A stretch of 64,000 nucleotides of DNA from positions 1-64,000 of the IMG/VR virus record IMGVR_UViG_3300007735_000793. One strand, 5' to 3'. This stretch comes from a virus. The translations under genes were made by a program, and so were the position numbers. The notes under the pieces are model-generated. The model saw only the letters and a list, made by a program, of their open reading frames with translations. It did no database searches and was not told where the DNA came from. Below, piece after piece: positions 1-7,855 of the stretch (the stretch's first letter is position 1; each line of letters starts with the position of its first letter).

Positions 1-2233
1 AACCATTTCTTTGTTGAATTGATTCCAAATAAGGATTAACAATGGATAAGAAACGATTTCGGGTTGCTGCTGTGTTATTTTCAAACACCAAATATCTCGA
101 AGAAGATGCGATAAACTTCTTAACTGCTATCAACAACCTTCTTACATTGATTCTATCCAACGCAGATGGTTTAGCTTGTAGCGTTTTCTGTCCAAATACA
201 GTTGCTCCCTGACCAGGAAATGTTGCGATTGGATTCACTCTACCAACATACAATTCGTCTCTCTCATCATGCGTCAATCTTGTCTTAACTTCAATTACAT
301 TTGATAATCCACCACGATTCAATCCAGCAGGTGCGTACCATTCGGCTGCAACTTGGTCATTAAATGCGATAACACCAGGTAGAACTACGGATGGTGGGAC
401 CCAGACAGGCTTATTCTTATCCGTATCCAATATCTTAACCCAAGGGTGGTATGTTGCTACATAATTGGAATCAAACGAAGAAAGTGAATTTACAACGGTT
501 GATATGTTATCACTCCAAGCACCACCATCCATTACAAAGAATGTATCACCTCTATCCTCACAAAGGTCTTTTGCGTATGTGGTTACTGAAGAATGTAATC
601 TATTAATTACACCAGGAATAACAATCATATTCATATCAAACTCATCAGGATTTGATACTGCGTTTATTGCTTTTCTCAATGCAACAGTTCCTGCAGCGGT
701 CGCCGAAGAACAATCTAATCCCTGTGTGTTTCCTTCTACAATATCATTACCAACCAACACTTTTCTATTAGGTTGGAATCCATCAAAACCACCTTGGAAT
801 GGTATCATAAATTTCCTAGCATCCAATTGAGCGGTTGTGGCACTATCAGTTAGAACAATACTTTGTGTGATGTTAAATACACAAGTAGCCAAATCAAAAT
901 CAGAACCAACAGTAGTAGTGCTTGTATCGGGAAGTGGATTCAAAAAGTTTAAGTTATCAGTTGTAACAAAATCAAAAGAATAACCTAAATATACATTTTT
1001 ATTGTATGAACCCGCCAATGATTGAGATGCTATATAAGTAGGAGATGGAACAGTATAAGTTGATGGGATTGGTGATGTTAAGGCACCAAATCCAAAAGGA
1101 ACTAATGTTGAATCAATTGCCCCAGCATCTACATCGGAATCAACTTCTACTCTAATGTAAACTGAATTGTTTGCATAATCACCATTTGTAGATAATTTTC
1201 CATTTGCATCTACAGTAATATATCTATCACCAATTACCCTCTTAATATAATTTGGTGAATTTGGGTCTAAATTTACATTATTGAACTGCTCTAATGTGTT
1301 TGGACGAGTATCTGAATCTTGTACCCCTTGTCCAAAAATTGAATAAGGGATTTTAGAAGTATCTACTCTTCTTACTATAACAGTAAATGTACCATAATCA
1401 GAGCCTGGAACATCTGCAGCAGTTTTAATATCTCTGATACCCACTTTGATTTCATAGTTCGTTGAATTACCATGTGATAGTGTGTGGAATTTAAATAAGT
1501 TTACAGCAGTTCCACCAATCTTTTGTGATTTAATCCAAGGGGTTGATGCTACTGAATATTCTTTGGTAAAATCAAAATCTACAAGTGATGCAGTTTGAAC
1601 TAAAACAACCTCACCAGTCGCAAATGATGCAGATTGGAATGTATTAAAGTTTAGGTATGTATATGCTTGCTTACTGCTTTTTGGTAAGTATCCAAATGTT
1701 TTTGTAAAGTAATTTGCATTACTTGGGTTTAAGGAAGATGTTGTTGTGTTATTTCCTGTAAACGCAGAACCTGAAAGAATTAATCCAAATGATGATGCGG
1801 TTACATTCGTTGTTGTACCACCTACTAAATTTCTAACAATAGATGTTTGAAACAAATCACTAGTAGCATTCGGAATAGAACCACTTAAAGATGGATAAAG
1901 AACCGCTGCTACTCTATTTCCTTGTGAAGATGAAATAGTTAAAACTAATGGTTTTTTAAATGTGTACCCCTCAGTTCCCAATACTCTAACGATTGTTGCA
2001 TTAGGAGCATCCTGCAAATAAGCTTGTGCCGTATAAGGAAGGTATGAATCCTCCGTTAAACCACCAAACTTTTGTTGGAACTCATTAAATGATTCAACCC
2101 GCGTTGGTACAAACGCAGGTCCTTTGATAGTTTGTCCAATAAGGACAGCACCTATTTCTGCTACTCCTTGTGGTAAAAATGATAAATCCCGCTCTCTTGT
2201 GAAAACGCCAGGACTAACAATTCTTTCAGCCAT
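1..2233 (-). CDS. gp18: Contractile tail sheath protein (gp18-like), 3' end outside window
   Basis: The frame runs off the left edge, so about 744 codons are visible and the extreme C terminus is missing. It opens MAERIVSPGVFTRERDLS, the usual N terminus of T4-type sheath subunits. The last visible residues, PYLESIQQRNG, match the conserved C-terminal core of the family. Sheath subunits form helical rings round the tail tube and contract to drive it through the host envelope. AGGAG lies about 6 bases before the ATG and fixes the start. The visible part is already longer than T4 gp18 (659 residues), so the outer domains are enlarged. The gene follows the neck genes, as in T4 where 13-14-15 precede 18. 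Confidence 0.93.
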   Translation of the reverse strand, partial: MAERIVSPGVFTRERDLSFLPQGVAEIGAVLIGQTIKGPAFVPTRVESFNEFQQKFGGLTEDSYLPYTAQAYLQDAPNATIVRVLGTEGYTFKKPLVLTISSSQGNRVAAVLYPSLSGSIPNATSDLFQTSIVRNLVGGTTTNVTASSFGLILSGSAFTGNNTTTSSLNPSNANYFTKTFGYLPKSSKQAYTYLNFNTFQSASFATGEVVLVQTASLVDFDFTKEYSVASTPWIKSQKIGGTAVNLFKFHTLSHGNSTNYEIKVGIRDIKTAADVPGSDYGTFTVIVRRVDTSKIPYSIFGQGVQDSDTRPNTLEQFNNVNLDPNSPNYIKRVIGDRYITVDANGKLSTNGDYANNSVYIRVEVDSDVDAGAIDSTLVPFGFGALTSPIPSTYTVPSPTYIASQSLAGSYNKNVYLGYSFDFVTTDNLNFLNPLPDTSTTTVGSDFDLATCVFNITQSIVLTDSATTAQLDARKFMIPFQGGFDGFQPNRKVLVGNDIVEGNTQGLDCSSATAAGTVALRKAINAVSNPDEFDMNMIVIPGVINRLHSSVTTYAKDLCEDRGDTFFVMDGGAWSDNISTVVNSLSSFDSNYVATYHPWVKILDTDKNKPVWVPPSVVLPGVIAFNDQVAAEWYAPAGLNRGGLSNVIEVKTRLTHDERDELYVGRVNPIATFPGQGATVFGQKTLQAKPSALDRINVRRLLIAVKKFIASSSRYLVFENNTAATRNRFLSIVNPYLESIQQRNG

Positions 2234-2264
2234 TATATTCTCCTAATAGTTTTTGTTTCTATAT

Positions 2265-2272
2265 AATAAATA
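2265..2272 (-). promoter_or_regulatory. Candidate phage promoter element TATTTATT
   Basis: Lies in the 64-base gap ahead of the sheath gene, 31 bases before its ATG. Confidence 0.45.
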
Positions 2273-2297
2273 CAAAAAAGATTAGGGAAACCTATAT

Positions 2298-2579
2298 TTA
2301 TTGGGTAGAAGTAAAGGTATTTGTATCAATATCGTAAGAACCTACACCATATTTTTGGGTTAATTCTTTACCAAATTCATTTTGTGATTTAACTAATTCT
2401 TTGTAATTTGATATTAATTCGTTTTTTTCTTCCCGCAAGTTTGCAAAGATTTCCTCTAGCTCTTTGGATTGTATTTCAATTTCTCCAAGTCTTGCCGTAA
2501 CTGCGATACCTTTTTGGCGGAACTCTAAAAGCCGCTCTCTTTCAGTTTCTTCAAATTGTTTTACTAATGTTTCTTCCAT
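2298..2579 (-). CDS. Small coiled-coil protein, unknown function
   Basis: A 93-residue, highly charged protein. Residues 1-70 are rich in Glu, Lys, Leu and Gln with heptad-like spacing (EETERERLLEF, LEEIFANLREEK), so a long alpha-helical coiled coil is likely. No signal peptide or membrane segment is seen. It lies between the tail completion gene and the sheath gene and has its own upstream promoter-like octamer, so a role in tail or neck assembly is possible. I do not recognise the family. Confidence 0.75.
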   Translation of the reverse strand: MEETLVKQFEETERERLLEFRQKGIAVTARLGEIEIQSKELEEIFANLREEKNELISNYKELVKSQNEFGKELTQKYGVGSYDIDTNTFTSTQ

Positions 2580-2606
2580 AGATTTTTATATGTTTTAAGT
2601 GTTGTA

Positions 2607-2614
2607 TATAAATA
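2607..2614 (-). promoter_or_regulatory. Candidate phage promoter element TATTTATA
   Basis: In the 66-base gap after the gp15-like gene, 27 bases ahead of the coiled-coil protein start at 2579. Confidence 0.5.
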
Positions 2615-2645
2615 TAGAAATTTTTTTTTATAAATGTTTATTTCA

Positions 2646-3407
2646 CTACATATTTTGATTTTCATCAAACACAATTCTACCAATACTATAAACCTTGCGA
2701 TTGTTGTTTTTAATCCCCACCCACTCCGGCACTATATATGCCTTTGTTACTAAGTTAATACTTGCTCTTACAATTCTATCATCACTCGTATCTGAAAGGG
2801 TTTCAAAACTATAACTATCACCCTTTATCTGAAATTTGAACCTATCACCAAATGACCTACCTTGAAAGAAGATGATTTGCTCTACTATCTTATTCAACTG
2901 CTGCATGTAATCACACCAAATATTCATTTCATACTGAACATCCAAATAATCAGGTCTTTCAACTGCAATAAACTCTTTTTTTGGTTTTGCACCTGTCAAT
3001 ATGGAAAATTGGTCATATCTATTTGATTTTGTGTAATTCACCTCAACAAATTGATGCGCATCCTCTGAATTCAAAACCTTTAACTTTGCAGCCTGTTGAT
3101 TTACGGATAATCCTGTCCTTTTAAACACTATAATAGGTGTTTGTATTCTACCATTTTCATCTTTGAAAAAGCTATCCTTTTGAGCAGATACCCACTTTTC
3201 GGGATTTGCATACCTTACTACTACGGGGATTATCTTACCATCTTCTTCTACAAAGGGTTTAACATCGTTTACCAAAAACTCTCTAAATGCCATATCTATA
3301 TCGTATATGCCAATGGATATATTTTTTGTTAAATCCCCATCACGCCTTACATCATAGGCCTTATTTCTTGTATCTTTATCGGATACATTATTTGAGTATC
3401 TATCCAT
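2646..3407 (-). CDS. gp15: Tail sheath stabiliser / tail completion protein (gp15-like)
   Basis: 253 residues. In T4, gp15 caps the tail tube and sheath and joins the tail to the neck. The central part shows the family pattern: IIPVVVRYANPEKWVSAQ (compare T4 IRVPITYASKEHF) and later YEMNIWCDYMQQLNKIVEQI (compare YELSIFTRYEDDMFQIVEQI), followed by a beta-rich end. It sits directly after gp14-like (3-base gap) and before the sheath gene, the T4 order. The assignment rests on these motifs plus position. Distant homology is expected. Confidence 0.75.
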   Translation of the reverse strand: MDRYSNNVSDKDTRNKAYDVRRDGDLTKNISIGIYDIDMAFREFLVNDVKPFVEEDGKIIPVVVRYANPEKWVSAQKDSFFKDENGRIQTPIIVFKRTGLSVNQQAAKLKVLNSEDAHQFVEVNYTKSNRYDQFSILTGAKPKKEFIAVERPDYLDVQYEMNIWCDYMQQLNKIVEQIIFFQGRSFGDRFKFQIKGDSYSFETLSDTSDDRIVRASINLVTKAYIVPEWVGIKNNNRKVYSIGRIVFDENQNM

Positions 3408-3410
3408 TTT

Positions 3411-3944
3411 TTAAATCCCCATAGGTAGGTTATATTCCCGCTGCTGATTAGAGTTACCAAATCTTACATTAATCAACTTAATGGATGTTTGACGGGTTAC
3501 ATGCGCATTGCATATTATTGAAAGAGATGTTCCATGTCCATCTCCCCCATCCCAAGTTTGAGGATTCTTACCCACAAATAACCTATTTTCGTTTACATTA
3601 TCAACCATATAATACTCATTATCCCATTGAATAATATCACCCACATCGGGCTTTACATCCTTATCATCTTTTAGGGTATCCCTTAAAAAGTTGAATGTAG
3701 CAGTATGTTGATACGATTGTCCAAAATCATCCGAAACCTGTTCCGTATCCTGTCTATCAATTAAGCATGGGATTTTAACAGGATTATAAAAAACTTTGTC
3801 CGGTGATTCTCCATAAACATTTACCAATGATTCATCTAATACAGGCTTATAATAATACACCTCCGTATCAATTATTTCATTGATAAGTTCTTTGTTTAAC
3901 CTTCTGATTAAACTAACATCTCTCGCCGAACCAAATAACGCCAT
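3411..3944 (-). CDS. gp14: Neck / head completion protein (gp14-like)
   Basis: 177 residues starting MALFGSARDVSLIRRLNKELINEIIDTEVYYYKP. The hydrophobic helix leading into EVYYYKP corresponds to the gp14 pattern VLVAESIQMRGVEFYYVP. The middle holds GDIIQWDNEYYMVDNVNEN, a beta-hairpin segment typical of T4-type neck proteins. It is shorter than T4 gp14 (256 residues). It lies 5 bases after gp13-like and 3 bases before gp15-like, so the three are probably co-translated and build the head-tail connector collar together. Confidence 0.7.
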   Translation of the reverse strand: MALFGSARDVSLIRRLNKELINEIIDTEVYYYKPVLDESLVNVYGESPDKVFYNPVKIPCLIDRQDTEQVSDDFGQSYQHTATFNFLRDTLKDDKDVKPDVGDIIQWDNEYYMVDNVNENRLFVGKNPQTWDGGDGHGTSLSIICNAHVTRQTSIKLINVRFGNSNQQREYNLPMGI

Positions 3945-3949
3945 CTTAA

Positions 3950-5113
3950 CTATCCTACATAAATTGGTAATGGAATACGGGTAAGTGATGATTCCAAAAA
4001 TTCAGTTTCATCCTTTTTTGCTTCCAAAAGGGCTCTTCTGCTCGTTGCCTCCAACATCTCCCTAATTTGAGTTATCAATGTTTCTTTTTCAGTTGCAGCC
4101 TGAGTCTTTAAATCAGAACCATCCAATGTTACTTCTGCACCCGGTATGGGTATTGAACTATATTTTGAACGAACCGTCCCTAATACCTCTTTTACCAATG
4201 CAAGTGTGTATTTGAATATCCACTGCCTACCATGTGCGTTTATATCAGAGTAATTCAACCTACCAAATGGAGCATTTGAAAAATCTGAAACAACCCCAGA
4301 TTTTGCTATTGGGTTATTCCGTTCTGAATCTAATGTATACTCAAAGTGTATTTTTGTTTGATTGTATAAATCGGATGGGATAGGGAATACTCTAATTCGT
4401 TTCCCATATATTTTAAACCCATATTGAGATTTTCTAATTTTATCGTTGAATTCAATCGCCTGCAATCTAAGTAGGTCATCATACATAGGTTGCATTAAAA
4501 ACGATACACCTGGTGAGTAATTACCCCATCCAAAGGTTTCCATCATTTGCTGCGAACCCATACCTGTCCCTATAAATGGGTCGAAGTAACGAACAATTGC
4601 GGGTGGATTTTCATGATAAACTTTACGAATGGTTATGCTATCAGTTGATAAGTTACCTGCTTCTAAGTTTGTAATAGAACTATCACTCAAATCATATATT
4701 TGCTTACCACCCTGCATTGAAAATGAACCGGTGTAATACGATAACCTACCACCAGTTGATGCTTCAGTTCCATAGTCAAGAGCAAGGTTTATAATACCAC
4801 TAAAATTATTATTTATTAATTTCCCGCTCAAATTGTTGGTCAATAGTGAACCCTGTAAGCTCAACATATTTTCCTTTGTCCGATACTGATTTAATTGGGA
4901 TGAAAACTCATCCACCGCCTCCTCAAAACATGCGTAAAAATCTATATCCTGCAGTTCAATATCTACCAATGGGTAACCAAGCCTTAAAGCAGACCATTTT
5001 GTTACCGAATCAGCATCAACCTGAAAATCATAATCATTATCAAACCACCCAAAAGGGGTTTTACCTGGAAAGAATGATGATGAGCCAGGATATATTGAGA
5101 TATTAACTGCCAT
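3950..5113 (-). CDS. gp13: Neck protein (gp13-like)
   Basis: 387 residues, longer than T4 gp13 (309). Residues about 39-75 hold LRLGYPLVDIELQDIDFYAC, matching the T4 gp13 opening LGAPIINVELTPDQIYDCI. The C-terminal third has HGRQWIFKYTLALVKEVLG and PGAEVTLDGSDLKTQAATEK, matching the gp13 segment W(V)KDYATALAKE...PGGVTIDGQRLIEEA. The protein ends in PLPIYVG, like the T4 ending PFGILVG. gp13 binds gp14 and the portal to close the filled head. Confidence 0.85.
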   Translation of the reverse strand: MAVNISIYPGSSSFFPGKTPFGWFDNDYDFQVDADSVTKWSALRLGYPLVDIELQDIDFYACFEEAVDEFSSQLNQYRTKENMLSLQGSLLTNNLSGKLINNNFSGIINLALDYGTEASTGGRLSYYTGSFSMQGGKQIYDLSDSSITNLEAGNLSTDSITIRKVYHENPPAIVRYFDPFIGTGMGSQQMMETFGWGNYSPGVSFLMQPMYDDLLRLQAIEFNDKIRKSQYGFKIYGKRIRVFPIPSDLYNQTKIHFEYTLDSERNNPIAKSGVVSDFSNAPFGRLNYSDINAHGRQWIFKYTLALVKEVLGTVRSKYSSIPIPGAEVTLDGSDLKTQAATEKETLITQIREMLEATSRRALLEAKKDETEFLESSLTRIPLPIYVG

Positions 5114-5118
5114 TTTTG

Positions 5119-5622
5119 TTATTCTCCTTCAGTTGTTACCTCACCACCTTCGGTTGTTGGGTCAGGTGTTACCTCACCACCTTCGGTTGTTGGTTCAGGT
5201 GTTACCTCACCACCTTCGGTTGTTGGGTCAGGTGTTACTTCACCACCTTCGGTTGTTGGCTCAGGTGTTACTTCACCACCTTCGGTTGTTGGTTCGGTTG
5301 GTTCGGTTGTTGGTTCAATTACAGGTGCTACATAGTGTTCAAATGTCGCTGCAGCATTTACATCGTTTGATGATTGTAAATGGCTTATAACATAAGTTTC
5401 TAACGCATCAATAAGCTGTGAATAACCATCCGTAATTTCGGGATTGTAAACTAATGCATTCTTATCAATTGATTGATATGCTACCGTTCCACCATTGTCA
5501 ATATGCACATCCATCGTCATACCACCTCTATATGTTAAATGTGGTACAAGTGTTAAAAGAGGTGATTGGTGAATAAGACCTGTTGTTGGGTTTTGGAAAT
5601 ATCCAGTTACTTTAATTGCCAT
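5119..5622 (-). CDS. Unknown protein with five Thr/Glu-rich C-terminal repeats
   Basis: 167 residues. The first ~110 look like a compact folded domain of no family I recognise. The C terminus is five copies of an 11-residue unit, PTTEGGEVTP(E/D), with no hydrophobic core, so it is an acidic, extended stalk or linker. Spacing to gp13-like is 5 bases. The place next to lectin-like genes suggests a virion surface or decoration role, which is inference only. A GGAG lies close to the ATG. Confidence 0.75.
   Translation of the reverse strand: MAIKVTGYFQNPTTGLIHQSPLLTLVPHLTYRGGMTMDVHIDNGGTVAYQSIDKNALVYNPEITDGYSQLIDALETYVISHLQSSNDVNAAATFEHYVAPVIEPTTEPTEPTTEGGEVTPEPTTEGGEVTPDPTTEGGEVTPEPTTEGGEVTPDPTTEGGEVTTEGE
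5135..5299. repeat. 33-bp tandem repeat, five units
   Basis: Units begin at 5135, 5168, 5201, 5234 and 5267 and differ by a few third-position or E/D changes. Each encodes 11 residues. There are no unique spacers, so it is a coding minisatellite prone to copy-number change. Confidence 0.9.
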
Positions 5623-5639
5623 ATATTTTCTCCGTTTTA

Positions 5640-5647
5640 TATAAATA
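5640..5647 (-). promoter_or_regulatory. Candidate phage promoter element TATTTATA
   Basis: 17 bases ahead of the 5622 start, in a 50-base gap after the LamG-like gene. It reads CTATTTATATAA followed by CGGAG before the ATG. Confidence 0.5.
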
Positions 5648-5672
5648 GTTTTTTATTTCATTTCCCATTTGG

Positions 5673-6368
5673 TTATGTTAAACCAAATCTTACTTTAGTT
5701 GCGTTGTAGTTTTGTTGGATTTGAGGTAATGTTAGAGCAGTATTATACATTTTATAACTTGCTATGCTGCCAGTAAAAAATTGATATGAATTATTGTTAT
5801 CTCTTCCCAAATTCCAAGTATTTGTAGGCCATATTGTATTTCCTAACCAAGTTAAACTTCGAGATGCTTTTAATTCACCATTTAGATAAATATATGAATT
5901 TGTAGGAGTAGCTTGAAATACTATATTATTCCAAGAACCATCATCTCTAATATTAGTGTTATGAGTATATGTTAAATTTTGCAATGTTGAGCCTGAAGTT
6001 GCTGAGAATACTACACGATTAGTTAAGTCAAAGTGTGCTCTAATACCATAAGTAAATCCAAATAAACCAGGTGCTGTTCCTGTTGTAGGTACAGTACCTT
6101 TACTTTGAAACCATAAATCTATTGTAAAATTAGTTAATGGGAAAAATGTGTTTCCTGTTCCAAAGGAAATAGTATCGTTTATACCATCAAAATTAAACAC
6201 CCCACCATTTTGGGAACCATATGTTGCTCCTGATGTAGTTCCATTTTTACTATTTCCACTTAAATCTCTCCAAGTAGTACCTGTACCTGAGTATGATATC
6301 TTATTAGCAGCATCCAAGTACAGCACTAACCCGTTTGTTACTATATTATTTCTTGTTAAAATTGCCAT
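5673..6368 (-). CDS. LamG / concanavalin A-like lectin domain protein 1
   Basis: 231 residues forming one jelly-roll domain. Hallmarks: NIVTNGLVLYLDAANKISY at the N terminus, TWRDLSGNSKNGT, GVFNFDGINDTISFG, then IYLNGELKASRS and the ending YNATKVRFGLT. Such domains bind glycans and occur in phage adhesins. It is one of three adjacent paralogues sharing both termini. No signal peptide is visible, which fits a virion protein and not a secreted enzyme. The glycan ligand cannot be told from sequence. Confidence 0.85.
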   Translation of the reverse strand: MAILTRNNIVTNGLVLYLDAANKISYSGTGTTWRDLSGNSKNGTTSGATYGSQNGGVFNFDGINDTISFGTGNTFFPLTNFTIDLWFQSKGTVPTTGTAPGLFGFTYGIRAHFDLTNRVVFSATSGSTLQNLTYTHNTNIRDDGSWNNIVFQATPTNSYIYLNGELKASRSLTWLGNTIWPTNTWNLGRDNNNSYQFFTGSIASYKMYNTALTLPQIQQNYNATKVRFGLT

Positions 6369-6374
6369 ATTTTT

Positions 6375-7067
6375 TTAGGTTAATCCAAATCGGGTTTTAG
6401 TTGCATTGTAGTTTTGAGTAATTTCAGATGGGGAGAGGGCGCGGTTGTATATTGATAGATTTGCCAAACTAAAAGTTCTACCTAGTGTATTATTACATAT
6501 TCTTTGGAAATCTGCTGTGGAAGAATCAATCAGATAATTACTAAGCCCTGTTAATTGTATCGATGATGCTGCTACTCCATTTTTATAAATTATAGAAAAT
6601 CTTGTATTGCTATCATAAGTATAAATTATTGAATACCACTGTCCATCAAAAGGAAGTTGAGTTGTAACAGCCCCCCGTCTAACTCCATCTATAAACACTT
6701 CTCCTCTATAGAAACCAGAATTGTAAGAATCATAAAAGTACCAGGCAGGTGGTCTTGAAATAAAAAAGGTATCCGATAATTGATTAAATCCGGATGTTCT
6801 TTTTAAAATGATAGATAATGTAATACCTGTCCTTATATTAAAAGTAGAATTATAAGCAGGTGGTTGTACATAATCATTACTACCATCAAAAACTATACTA
6901 CCACCCCCATCAGTACTAAAAGTTGGTCCATTTACTAATGAGCCACTATTATTATTCCCACTTAAATCCCGCCAAGTAGTAGAACCACTAACGTAGGATA
7001 GTGTGTTACCTGCATCCAATGCAAGTACTAATCCATTTGTTACTATAGGGGGCGTTCCGTAATACAT
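6375..7067 (-). CDS. LamG / concanavalin A-like lectin domain protein 2
   Basis: 230 residues, second of the three paralogues: PPIVTNGLVLALDAGNTLSY, TWRDLSGNNNSGSLVNGP, GSIVFDGSNDYVQPP and the shared ending NYNATKTRFGLT. The middle (Ser/Phe/Tyr-rich strands) differs strongly from its neighbours, so the presumed binding face has diverged while the framework is kept. Its ATG overlaps the stop of paralogue 3 at 7067. Confidence 0.85.
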   Translation of the reverse strand: MYYGTPPIVTNGLVLALDAGNTLSYVSGSTTWRDLSGNNNSGSLVNGPTFSTDGGGSIVFDGSNDYVQPPAYNSTFNIRTGITLSIILKRTSGFNQLSDTFFISRPPAWYFYDSYNSGFYRGEVFIDGVRRGAVTTQLPFDGQWYSIIYTYDSNTRFSIIYKNGVAASSIQLTGLSNYLIDSSTADFQRICNNTLGRTFSLANLSIYNRALSPSEITQNYNATKTRFGLT

Positions 7068-7843
7068 TATGTTAGTCCAAATCGGGTTTTAGTTGCGTTG
7101 TAGTTTTGGAGGATTTCTTGTGGGGTAAGGATACGATTGTATAATGTAAAAATAGAGGTATTACCATTATATGGTCTCCATGTCCCCCCAGAACCTTGAT
7201 TTAAAGTTGGAGCATAACTTAAAGAACTACAAAGAACAATATTTGTATCTCCATTTGTGTTAATAGTGCCATTACCATATATAATTGAAGATACAAATCT
7301 AGTGGCTGATGATTTTTGCACACCATTTACATAGAGTATTATGGTATCCCCAACCGATACAGTGATTTGATTCCAAATCCCCCAATCTATAGTTACCCCA
7401 GTGGTAGAATTAAACGAATAGCTATTTGTGGTTGAGTATGAAAAAGAAGCCCCAACTTGACAATTTCCAGATGATTTTATTAAATGAATAAAATAACCAC
7501 CAGATGTATTATAATTACCTCTAGAAATTATCGAACATTGATTACCATTACTAAATGTATCGTTTGCTCGTAACCACATAGTAAATGTTGCCACAGATGG
7601 ACTTAATATTTGAGATGTTACAGAGTTATTAATTGTTATATAATCATTACTTCCATCAAGCACAATACTACCACCAGTATCAGTGCTAAATGTAGGCCCA
7701 TTTACTAAAGTTCCGCTGAACCCGTTTCCGCTTAAATCACTCCAAGTAGTACCTGTACCTGGATATGATATCTTATTAGCAGCATCTAAATACAACACTA
7801 ATCCGTTTGTTATTATTGGTGGGTTATTCTTAAATATTGCCAT
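7067..7843 (-). CDS. LamG / concanavalin A-like lectin domain protein 3
   Basis: 258 residues, first of the lectin trio to be transcribed. It has PPIITNGLVLYLDAANKISY, TWSDLSGNGFSGTLVNGP, GSIVLDGSNDYITIN, the strand pair DTIILYVNGVQKSS and the ending YNATKTRFGLT. It follows the 1437-residue fibre gene with a 12-base gap. Probably the trio are alternative or co-assembled receptor-binding tips, an inference from tandem paralogy beside a fibre gene. Confidence 0.85.
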   Translation of the reverse strand: MAIFKNNPPIITNGLVLYLDAANKISYPGTGTTWSDLSGNGFSGTLVNGPTFSTDTGGSIVLDGSNDYITINNSVTSQILSPSVATFTMWLRANDTFSNGNQCSIISRGNYNTSGGYFIHLIKSSGNCQVGASFSYSTTNSYSFNSTTGVTIDWGIWNQITVSVGDTIILYVNGVQKSSATRFVSSIIYGNGTINTNGDTNIVLCSSLSYAPTLNQGSGGTWRPYNGNTSIFTLYNRILTPQEILQNYNATKTRFGLT

Positions 7844-7855
7844 AACTATTTATTT

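Noticed and set aside
5135-5299. CRISPR-like regular repeats
   Set aside because: Units are directly abutting and coding with no unique spacers, and no cas genes are present.
5116-5390. Two plus-strand Cys- or Leu-rich frames over the 33-bp repeats
   Set aside because: Low-complexity shadows of the tandem repeat. The minus-strand frame has a ribosome site and correct spacing to neighbours.
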